Assembly: GCF_012986595.1 (NCBI RefSeq)
Contig: NZ_JAAQYM010000004.1
Coordinates: 496,001 to 560,000, forward strand
From: Pseudomonas koreensis
Lineage (GTDB): Bacteria; Pseudomonadota; Gammaproteobacteria; Pseudomonadales; Pseudomonadaceae
DNA: 64,000 nt
Reading direction: 5' to 3'
Below, piece by piece: positions 57,203 to 64,000 of the stretch. Made by a program: the position numbers and the translations under genes. The notes beneath the pieces were generated by a model that ran no database searches, was not told where the DNA came from, and saw only the letters and a program-made list of their open reading frames with translations. The first letter of the stretch is position 1; every line of letters starts with the position of its first letter.

Positions 57203-58489
57203 ATGCTGCGGTTATTCTTCGGGCTGTTTTTGGTGATGACGGTGGGCCTGGTATTGGCCCTGCAAACCGTCGAGCACACCTTCAACGCGTTGCTCGACAA
57301 TCAGATGCAAGCCTACAACCGCGAGGCGGTGCGAGGGCAGGCGTGGTCACTGGTCGAGCACATGCGCGATCAGCAGGGGGCGGCGCGCGAGCAGCAACTG
57401 GAAGCGCTGCGCCCGCACTACGGCTTGTCGCTGAAGCTGATCGAGGCCGACCAGCTGGCGCTCAGTGCCGAGGAAAAGCAAGAGCTGGCGCAGAACCTGC
57501 TGGTGATCCGCGACAACTACACCCAGTTCATCAGCAACATCGACGGTGGCTCGCAGTTGCTCAGCATCAAGCTGCCACCGGAACCGAGCCTGATGCCGTT
57601 TTACATCGCGGTGGCTTACGCGATGCTCGCGGTGCTGATCGGCATCGTGCTGTTCTTCTGGGTGCGCCCGCACTGGCGCGATCTGGAAAAACTGCGTCTG
57701 GCCGCCGAGCGTTTTGGTGACAACGACCTGTCGGTGCGCATTCAACTGTCCAAGCGTTCGAACATTCGTGATCTGGCTGAACACTTCAACCTGATGGCGG
57801 CGCGCATCGAGAGCCTGATCGCCAATCAGCGCGAGCTGACCAACGCGGTGTCCCACGAGTTGCGCACGCCGATTGCGCGGCTGTCGTTTGAACTTGATCA
57901 GCTCAAACAATTGCCGGACGCCAGTCAGAACCGCGAATTGATCGCCGACATGTACGCCGACCTTGGCGAGCTGGAAGAAATGGTCTCAGAACTGCTGACC
58001 TACGCCAGCCTCGAACGCGGCGCAACGGTGATCAAGCGCGAAAACATTCAGGCCGCCAACTGGCTCGACAGCGTGGTCGGCAGTGTGGCGTTGGAGGCGG
58101 AAGCGGCGGGGGTGCAGTTGCTGATCGGTGATTGCCGGCTCGACACCGTGCGCATCGAGCCGCGTTTCATGGCGCGGGCGGTGATCAATCTGCTGCGCAA
58201 TGCCATTCGTTATGCCGAACAACGGGTCGAAGTGACCCTGGTGCGCAGCGGCGATTATTACGAGGTGCGGGTCAACGATGACGGCCCCGGTGTGCCGGTG
58301 GAAGGTCGGGAGAAAATCTTCGAGCCGTTCTCGCGGCTGGATGCCAGCCGGGATCGTCGCACCGGTGGGTTTGGCCTCGGGTTGGCGCTGGTGCGGCGGG
58401 TGTCGCAGTCCCATGGCGGGCAGGTCGAGGTCGGGGAGTCGGTTTGGGGTGGGGCGTCGTTTCGCATGACCTGGGCGCATCTGGACTAA
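57203..58489 (+). CDS. rstB: Sensor histidine kinase
   Basis: 428 residues: membrane helix at 3-20, periplasmic loop to about 130, second helix at 132-153, HAMP, dimerisation domain with phospho-acceptor H218 (AVSHELRTPIARL), and ATPase domain with N box NLLRNAIRYA and GGFGLGLALVRR. Partner of the upstream RstA-like regulator. The input signal is not evident; E. coli RstB responds to low Mg through PhoP. Confidence 0.88.
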   Translation: MLRLFFGLFLVMTVGLVLALQTVEHTFNALLDNQMQAYNREAVRGQAWSLVEHMRDQQGAAREQQLEALRPHYGLSLKLIEADQLALSAEEKQELAQNLLVIRDNYTQFISNIDGGSQLLSIKLPPEPSLMPFYIAVAYAMLAVLIGIVLFFWVRPHWRDLEKLRLAAERFGDNDLSVRIQLSKRSNIRDLAEHFNLMAARIESLIANQRELTNAVSHELRTPIARLSFELDQLKQLPDASQNRELIADMYADLGELEEMVSELLTYASLERGATVIKRENIQAANWLDSVVGSVALEAEAAGVQLLIGDCRLDTVRIEPRFMARAVINLLRNAIRYAEQRVEVTLVRSGDYYEVRVNDDGPGVPVEGREKIFEPFSRLDASRDRRTGGFGLGLALVRRVSQSHGGQVEVGESVWGGASFRMTWAHLD

Positions 58490-58510
58490 TCCGCGTTGCC
58501 AGTCCCGGCC

Positions 58511-58583
58511 CTATCGCTGGCAAGCCAGCTCCCACACGTTCCCGGGCGTACACAAAATCTGTGGGAGCTGGCTTGCCAACGAT
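58511..58583. repeat. REP inverted pair, family D
   Basis: Inverted copies of GTGGGAGCTGGCTTGCCA, one with AACGAT for AGCGAT. Confidence 0.86.
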
Positions 58584-58657
58584 GAACGATAACGCGGTGC
58601 CACTGGACTGCTGCTCAAGGCCCGGTCAGCATGTCCTAAAAAAAGGCACCCCAACCC

Positions 58658-59542
58658 ATGCGAAGACTCCCCTCACTGGCCGCCCTGCGAACCTTCGAAT
58701 GCGCCGCCCGCCATGCGCATTTCGGCCGGGCCGCCGCCGAGCTGTGTGTCACCGACAGCGCGGTCAGCCACCAGATCCGGCAGCTTGAAGAACAACTCGG
58801 TGTCGCGCTGTTCATCCGCGAAGGCCGGCAGATCCGTCCGACCATCGCCGCCGGACGCCTGATGCAGAGCCTGCAGCAGGCCTTCGAACTGATCGGCGAA
58901 GCCTGTGATGAGTTGCGCGATCCGTCGTCGCTGGCGGTGTTGCGCCTGGCGGTCACCGCAGAACTGGCGCAAAAGTGGCTGATGAACCGCCTCACCGATT
59001 TCTATGCGCGCTATCCGCACATCACCCTGCATCTCTACGAACAACCGATCGACGCCAGCGCACCGGGTGAAGACATTGACCTGGCGATCACCTATGGCAC
59101 TGGCCCGGTGGACAGCAGTGCCTACTTCGTGCGGCCGTTGCCAGCGCTGCAATTCTTCCCGGTGTGCAGCCCCGGGCTGTTCAACCAGGGCAACCTGAAG
59201 ACGCCCAAAGACCTGGCGCGTCATTGCCTGCTGCACGACGATCAGGACGGCAAGACCTGGACCGCGTGGCTGACCGGCCACGCCGGTGACCTGCGCCCGC
59301 AGCGCCAGTTGTATTTCGCCCATGCCGGGTTGGCGCTGGAAGCGGCGGCGCAAGGGCAGGGCGTGGCCATGGGGGACAACCTGACGGCGCAAGAGGATTT
59401 GCTCAGCGGGCGGCTGGTGCGGCCATTCACCTCGAGCATGACCGCGCTCGGCCAGTACGCGCTGGTCTGTGAACGGCTGCGCCTGGAGCGGCCGGCGGTG
59501 GCGCAGATGCTCGAATGGTTCAACGATCAACTGGCCGATTGA
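58658..59542 (+). CDS. LysR-family regulator (GcvA-like)
   Basis: 294 residues. RLPSLAALRTFECAARHAHF, then helix-turn-helix AAAELCVTDSAVSHQIRQLE, are typical of the GcvA subgroup. It reads into the agmatine-deiminase-like gene 99 bp downstream and could control it, though the same orientation without divergence is not usual. Confidence 0.87.
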   Translation: MRRLPSLAALRTFECAARHAHFGRAAAELCVTDSAVSHQIRQLEEQLGVALFIREGRQIRPTIAAGRLMQSLQQAFELIGEACDELRDPSSLAVLRLAVTAELAQKWLMNRLTDFYARYPHITLHLYEQPIDASAPGEDIDLAITYGTGPVDSSAYFVRPLPALQFFPVCSPGLFNQGNLKTPKDLARHCLLHDDQDGKTWTAWLTGHAGDLRPQRQLYFAHAGLALEAAAQGQGVAMGDNLTAQEDLLSGRLVRPFTSSMTALGQYALVCERLRLERPAVAQMLEWFNDQLAD

Positions 59543-59641
59543 TGAATTGAATTCAACGGTTCCGAAATAATCATCGTTGGCGGGCCGACCGTCCGCGACC
59601 GTAGCCTGTGGTCATTCCCAACCCCAAGACGAGGTTTGACC

Positions 59642-60751
59642 ATGGCACGTTTGCTCGACTCCACCCCCAAACACGACGGCTTCCGTCTGCCCGGCGAATT
59701 CGAACGCAAGTCCGGCTGCTGGCTCGGCTGGCCGGAGCGCACCGACGTCTGGCGCAACGGTGCCAAGCCGGCGCAGAAAGTCTGGGTGCAGATCGTCACC
59801 GCCATCTCGCACAGCGAACCGGTCACCGTCTGCGCCTCCGCCGCGCAGTTCGCCACGGCGCGCCGGCAGTTGCCGCCGCAAGTACGTGTGGTGGAAATGA
59901 CCTGCAACGACACCTGGTTCCGCGACAGTGGCCCGTGCTTTGTGGTGAACGATGAAAGCGGCGAAGTGCGCGGCGTCGACTTCGAGTTCAATGCCTACGG
60001 CGGCCTCGACGGTGGCCTCTATTACCCGTGGGACAAGGACGACCAGATCGCCAGCAAGATCCTCGAAATCGAACGCTTCGACCGCTACCGCGCGCCGCTG
60101 ATTGCCGAACTCGGCGGCATCCAGAGCGACGGTCAGGGCAGCATCCTCACCACCGAACAATGCCTGCTCAACCGCAATCGCAACCAGCACCTGGGCAAGG
60201 ACGAAGTCACCCGGCGCCTGACTGATTATCTGGGCGCCGAACAGGTGATCTGGCTGCCCCGGGGCTGCAAGTTCGACGAAACCGACGGCCATGTCGACGA
60301 CCTCGCGTGCTTCGTGCGCCCCGGCGAAGTGGTGCTGCAGTGGACCGACAACCGCGATGACCCGCAATGGGAAATCTATCAGGAGGCCTACGACATCCTG
60401 CGCAGCACCCGCGACAGCCGTGGTCGCGAGTTGATCGTGCACAAGCTGCCGCAGCCGGAGGTGCTGGAGTGGACCGCCGAAGAAGCCGAAGGCCTCGATC
60501 AGCAGGACAGCACTCATACCCGTCAGGCCGGGACCAAAATCTGCGCGTCGTACATCAACTACTACGCTGGCAACAGCTCGATCGTGGTGCCGCTGTTTGG
60601 TGATCGCAACGACCAGGTGGCCCTGGCGACCCTCGCCGAACTGTTCCCGCAGCACAAGATCGTCGGCATCGAAAACTCCCGGGAAATCCTCCTTGGTGGC
60701 GGCAACGTCGCGTGCATCACCATGCCGCAATACGCCGGAAAGGGGGTGTAA
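59642..60751 (+). CDS. Agmatine deiminase-family protein, divergent
   Basis: 369 residues with the guanidino-group-modifying fold. Catalytic residues align with AguA: D95, E156, H217 and D219 (ETDGHVDD) and C358 (GGGNVACIT). It hydrolyses agmatine or a similar guanidine to a carbamoyl product plus ammonia. Two segments differ from canonical AguA: EGGSIHVDG reads ELGGIQSDG, and GGNIHC reads GGNVAC. It may be a paralogue with another substrate. Its stop overlaps the next start (TAATG). Confidence 0.85.
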   Translation: MARLLDSTPKHDGFRLPGEFERKSGCWLGWPERTDVWRNGAKPAQKVWVQIVTAISHSEPVTVCASAAQFATARRQLPPQVRVVEMTCNDTWFRDSGPCFVVNDESGEVRGVDFEFNAYGGLDGGLYYPWDKDDQIASKILEIERFDRYRAPLIAELGGIQSDGQGSILTTEQCLLNRNRNQHLGKDEVTRRLTDYLGAEQVIWLPRGCKFDETDGHVDDLACFVRPGEVVLQWTDNRDDPQWEIYQEAYDILRSTRDSRGRELIVHKLPQPEVLEWTAEEAEGLDQQDSTHTRQAGTKICASYINYYAGNSSIVVPLFGDRNDQVALATLAELFPQHKIVGIENSREILLGGGNVACITMPQYAGKGV

Positions 60752-61851
60752 TGATGGGCCTGCACAAACTGACTCAAGCGTTATTGCTGGTGCTTGCACC
60801 CCTGTGTGTGCAGGCCGCCGACACCGCCAGGCCGGTGGTCAATCTGTATATCTGGGGCGAGTACCTGGCCCCGGACACGCTGAAGAATTTCGAAGCGAAA
60901 ACCGGTATTCACGTGGTCGCCGATCACTTCGATTCGCTGGAAACCGTGGAGACCAAACTGCTCACCGGTCGCAGCGGCTATGACTTGGTGCTGACCGCCG
61001 GCCAGCATCTGTCGCGAGCGATTGAAAGCGGCGCGATCCAGCCGCTGGACAAGGCCCAAGTGCCGCACTTCGCCGGGGTCGGCGAGGAGTTTCGCCAGCA
61101 CATGGCGGTGTTCGATCCGGGCAACCGTTACGCCGGGATCTACGCCTGGGGCACCACCGGCGTGGGTTATCAGGAGCAGGCGATCAAACAGCGTCTGGCG
61201 AATCCGCCGACGGACAGCTGGGCGATGCTGTTCGACCCGGCAGTGGTATCGAAATTTGCCGATTGCGGGGTGAGCCTGCTCAACGACCCGAACGAAGTGT
61301 TCGCGGCGGTCATGAAATACATGGGCCTGGACATCAACCGGCAGAACCTCGACGACCTGAAACTCGCCGAGCAGCAACTGGCGAAGATCCGCCCGTACAT
61401 TCGCTACTTCGACAACGACCTGAACATCAGCGATCTGGCCAATGGCAACACCTGCGTGGCGATGTCGTGGAACGGTAACGTGGCGATTGCGGCGGGGCAG
61501 GCGCAGGCGGCGAACAAGCCGTTCAAGCTCAGTTACCGCATCCCGAAAGAAGGTACGCTGATCTGGTTTGATGCGATGGTCATTCCCAAGGATGCACCGC
61601 ATCCGCAGGCCGGGCTGGCCTTGATGGATTACCTGATGACCCCCGAGGTGATCGCGCCGATCACCGACACCATCCATTACGCCAATGCGATCACGGCGGC
61701 AGACGGGTTGGTGGATGCGTCGATCCGCAATGATCCGGGGACGTACCCGTCCGAGGCGGTGCGGGCTTCGCTGTACAGCAAGAATGACAATGGCAAGGCG
61801 TTCAACCGGGCGTTGATTCGGGCGTTCAGCAAGTTGAAGTCAGGCCTGTGA
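60751..61851 (+). CDS. Polyamine ABC transporter substrate-binding protein (PotF/SpuD-like)
   Basis: 366 residues, signal peptide ending CVQAAD, periplasmic. The family start VVNLYIWGEYLAPDTLKNFE and the Y-A-W-G-T-T-G-V motif bind polyamines in PotF/SpuD. Overlap with the deiminase gene supports uptake of the same compound (agmatine or putrescine). No permease or ATPase gene follows, so it must use one encoded elsewhere. Confidence 0.88.
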   Translation: MMGLHKLTQALLLVLAPLCVQAADTARPVVNLYIWGEYLAPDTLKNFEAKTGIHVVADHFDSLETVETKLLTGRSGYDLVLTAGQHLSRAIESGAIQPLDKAQVPHFAGVGEEFRQHMAVFDPGNRYAGIYAWGTTGVGYQEQAIKQRLANPPTDSWAMLFDPAVVSKFADCGVSLLNDPNEVFAAVMKYMGLDINRQNLDDLKLAEQQLAKIRPYIRYFDNDLNISDLANGNTCVAMSWNGNVAIAAGQAQAANKPFKLSYRIPKEGTLIWFDAMVIPKDAPHPQAGLALMDYLMTPEVIAPITDTIHYANAITAADGLVDASIRNDPGTYPSEAVRASLYSKNDNGKAFNRALIRAFSKLKSGL

Positions 61852-61870
61852 TTTGAGAACACCTTCCCCC

Positions 61871-61942
61871 GTAGGAGCTGCCGCAGGCTGCGATCTTTTG
61901 AAAGCAAGATCAAAAGATCGCAGCCTGCGGCAGCTCCTACAG
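61871..61942. repeat. REP inverted pair, family C
   Basis: Inverted copies of GATCGCAGCCTGCGGCAGC. Its right end includes the stop codon of the alkA-like gene. Confidence 0.88.
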
Positions 61943-62566
61943 GGGGATCAGCGGTTTGGGTACGCGCCACAGATACCACGCCGCCACCGTTCGATACGGG
62001 CTCCACGCCAAGCCGATCTCGATCATCTGCTTGCGCGTCGGCTGCTGCGCCAGCCCCTTCAATCGCCGATAGCCCTCGCGTACGCCAAAGTCGTCCGCCG
62101 GCAAGATATCCATGCGCTCCAGGCTGTAAATCAGCAGCATCTCCACGGTCCAGCGGCCCACCCCGCGCAGGCTGACCAGGCGCTCGATCAACGCCTCGTC
62201 GTCCATTGCCAGCGCCGTGGGGTAATCCGGCACCACGCCGTCCAGCGTCGCCTGGGCGATGCCCTGAATCGTCGCAATCTTGCCCGCCGAAAACCCGCAG
62301 CCGCGCAGTTGCTCGAAGCTGCTCGCCAGAATCTGCTCCGGCCGGGGGAAGGTCTGCCCGGGAAACAACGCCACCAGACGCCCGATAATCGCGTCCCCGG
62401 CCTTGGCATGCAGTTGCTGATAGGCGATCGCCCGCACCAGCGATTCGTACGGATCACGCGCCGGGTGCGGTTGATGCAGGCAAGGGCCGACGGCGCTGAT
62501 ATGGCGCTGCCAGTCGTCGTCGAGTGCGGACAGATGCGCGCTTGCCGCTTGATAGCACTCAGTCAT
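61937..62566 (-). CDS. alkA: DNA-3-methyladenine glycosylase II
   Basis: 209 residues, HhH-GPD fold: hairpin LVSLRGVGRWTVEMLLIY and catalytic Asp in LPADDFGVREGYRRL. Removes alkylated bases. The longer N-terminal domain of E. coli AlkA is absent, as in many short relatives. The stop lies within the REP arm. It follows ada on the same strand, forming an adaptive-response pair. Confidence 0.9.
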   Translation of the reverse strand: MTECYQAASAHLSALDDDWQRHISAVGPCLHQPHPARDPYESLVRAIAYQQLHAKAGDAIIGRLVALFPGQTFPRPEQILASSFEQLRGCGFSAGKIATIQGIAQATLDGVVPDYPTALAMDDEALIERLVSLRGVGRWTVEMLLIYSLERMDILPADDFGVREGYRRLKGLAQQPTRKQMIEIGLAWSPYRTVAAWYLWRVPKPLIPL

Positions 62567-62609
62567 GTTCTTTCAGCAAGCATCGCAACCCTTTGGTTGG
62601 AGAACATCG

Positions 62610-63692
62610 TCAAAACACCAGTTGCCGGGTGATCTGCACTGCAGCGCTTTCCAGCCGCAGCAGAAACGCCTTGCGCGGCTGTCCGCCACCATAACCGGTC
62701 AGCGAGCCATCCGCACCGATCACCCGATGGCACGGCACCACGATCGACAGCCGATTGTGCCCGTTGGCCAGGCCCACGGCGCGACTGGCGCCGGGTTTGC
62801 CCAGGCGTGCCGCGAGGGCGCCGTAAGTGGTGGTGTGGCCGTAGGGGATCTGCCGCAGTTCGGCCCATACCTGGCAGTCGAACGCGCTGCCGGGCAGGTG
62901 CAAGGCGACGCCGAATGTGCTGAGCTTGCCGGCGAAATACGCCGCCAGTTCAGTTTCGATCTGTTGCAGATGCGCGTTGTGCCCGGGGGCGATCACATAG
63001 CCATGACGGGCCTGTAATGCCTCGACCTCGCGGGTCAGCGCCGGCCGATCAAGAAACTCCAGCAACACCAGCCCACGACGTTCGGCCATGGCGATCATCG
63101 GCCCCAACGGCGTGGTCAGGCGAGTGAACAGCAGCGGTTCGGTGTTGGCCGCGCGGCCCGGAGTGATGTGAAACGACTTCTGGAACGCATCGCGAAAACC
63201 GCTGAGTGATTCGTAGCCGGAATCGAACGCAGCATGGTCGATCGAAGTGCCTTGGCGGATCCCGCCCAGCGCGATGCCGAGCCGGCGGGTGCGCAGCCAG
63301 GCGTGGAAGGTCATGCCGAAATGCTGTTTGAACCAGCGCCGCAGCTTCAGCGGTTCGATGCCCTCGGCCAGCAACTGGGCGTCGCTCCAGCGCATTTCAG
63401 GATCGGCGTCGACGGCGCTGAGCAGACGCTGCACCCAGTCGGGGGCGATGGCCGCGGCGTCCAGCGGTTTGCAGCGCAGACAGGCGCGATAACCGGCCGA
63501 CAGGCACTCATCGGCATGGGCGAAGAATTCGACGTTTTCCGGTTTTGGCTTGCGCGCCGTGCAGCTGGGACGGCAGAAGATCCCGGTGGTTTTCACAGCC
63601 GTGAAGAACACCCCCTCGTAGGCGGTGTCGCGTTCGAGCATGGCGCGAACCATTTCGGCGTGGGGCGGCAGGGGGGCGGTTTGTATGTTCAT
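62610..63692 (-). CDS. ada: Ada: bifunctional O6-methylguanine methyltransferase / transcriptional activator
   Basis: 360 residues. Zn ligands C40, C44, C71, C74 (FCRPSC, ACLRC) form the N-terminal methyl acceptor; AraC-type helix-turn-helix about 90-175; methyl-acceptor C321 in VVPCHRVIG, same number as in E. coli. It repairs alkyl lesions and activates ada and alkA. ATG 63692 (MNIQTAPLPPH) used; a longer start adds 12 residues. The alkA start is 43 bp past its stop, fitting one transcript. Confidence 0.95.
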   Translation of the reverse strand: MNIQTAPLPPHAEMVRAMLERDTAYEGVFFTAVKTTGIFCRPSCTARKPKPENVEFFAHADECLSAGYRACLRCKPLDAAAIAPDWVQRLLSAVDADPEMRWSDAQLLAEGIEPLKLRRWFKQHFGMTFHAWLRTRRLGIALGGIRQGTSIDHAAFDSGYESLSGFRDAFQKSFHITPGRAANTEPLLFTRLTTPLGPMIAMAERRGLVLLEFLDRPALTREVEALQARHGYVIAPGHNAHLQQIETELAAYFAGKLSTFGVALHLPGSAFDCQVWAELRQIPYGHTTTYGALAARLGKPGASRAVGLANGHNRLSIVVPCHRVIGADGSLTGYGGGQPRKAFLLRLESAAVQITRQLVF

Positions 63693-63770
63693 GGCCAGAG
63701 CGTAAATCCAGATTCCCGATGGCTCCACCGAAAAATCGACAGTGAATTTCCAAATGCCCTGAACTACCGT

Positions 63771-63854
63771 GTAGGAGCTGCCGCAGGCTGCGATCTTTTG
63801 ATCTTGTTTCTTAAAATCAAAGGCAAAAGATCGCAGCCTGCGGCAGCTCCTACA
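63771..63854. repeat. REP inverted pair, family C
   Basis: Inverted copies of GATCGCAGCCTGCGGCAGC just upstream of the last gene. Confidence 0.88.
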
Positions 63855-63871
63855 GTTGAGGGATTGAGTTC

Positions 63872-64000
63872 ATGCCACCGTTCATCATTCAGCACATCGA
63901 TCACATCGTGCTGCGCGTCGCTGATTTGCAACGCAGTATCGATTTCTACGAGCGGGTCTTCGGCGCCGCAGTGGTCAAGCACAACGAGAAACTGGGGCTG
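63872..64000 (+). CDS. VOC-family (glyoxalase-like) protein, partial
   Basis: The first 43 codons from ATG 63872 are visible, running off the window. The start FIIQHIDHIVLRVADLQRSI is the first beta-alpha unit of the VOC fold, whose His supplies a metal ligand. GAGGGATTG lies upstream. Function beyond the fold cannot be judged. Confidence 0.85.
   Translation, partial: MPPFIIQHIDHIVLRVADLQRSIDFYERVFGAAVVKHNEKLGL

Overview
The window is a chromosomal segment of a Pseudomonas, most likely of the P. fluorescens group. The evidence is the high-GC coding bias, the Pseudomonas-type bkd operon with divergent bkdR, an 869-residue AcnB read from GTG, a DUF1652 gene, and dense REP-type inverted repeats of four sequence families between genes. 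I see no rRNA, tRNA, CRISPR array, integrase, transposase or prophage gene.

Layout. 1-7.2 kb: end of a LysR-like gene, ilvE, then the branched-chain keto-acid dehydrogenase operon bkdA1-bkdA2-bkdB-lpdV with divergent bkdR. 7.2-10.7 kb: a sulfide/persulfide module (MBL persulfide-dioxygenase-like enzyme, BigR/SqrR-type ArsR sensor, type II SQR, TauE-type exporter). 10.8-16.2 kb: secreted polysaccharide deacetylase, EmrB/EmrA-like pump, copC-copD. 16.3-24.9 kb: the reductive pyrimidine catabolic set (RutR-like regulator, preT-preA, dihydropyrimidinase, NCS1 permease, beta-ureidopropionase).

25.5-38.7 kb is the most interesting part: a cluster for an unidentified substrate, probably an N-heterocycle. 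It holds a COG0402-type deaminase, an NCS2 permease, a CobW-type metal GTPase, a UbiX/UbiD pair, two tandem ACMSD-family amidohydrolases of which one has lost its HxH metal motif, a Tat-exported molybdenum hydroxylase with its 2Fe-2S subunit, and two LysR regulators. Import, hydroxylation, deamination, decarboxylation and hydrolysis could all be encoded here; the substrate is not evident from sequence.

38.7-47.6 kb is mixed: a triple-PAS LuxR regulator, DUF1652, a small lipoprotein, an SDR/phosphotransferase pair, a 2-hydroxyacid dehydrogenase, a low-GC orphan with a CCHC-like motif, an isochorismatase-family hydrolase preceded by an attenuator-like leader (Thr-rich peptide plus terminator hairpin), a tautomerase, and two very small membrane proteins.

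47.8-64 kb is mostly core: HAAAP amino-acid transporter, SulP transporter, acnB with a long structured 5' leader, DUF1289 protein, UspE-like protein, miaE, rstAB, a LysR / agmatine deiminase-like / PotF-like set, alkA, ada, and the start of a VOC-family gene.
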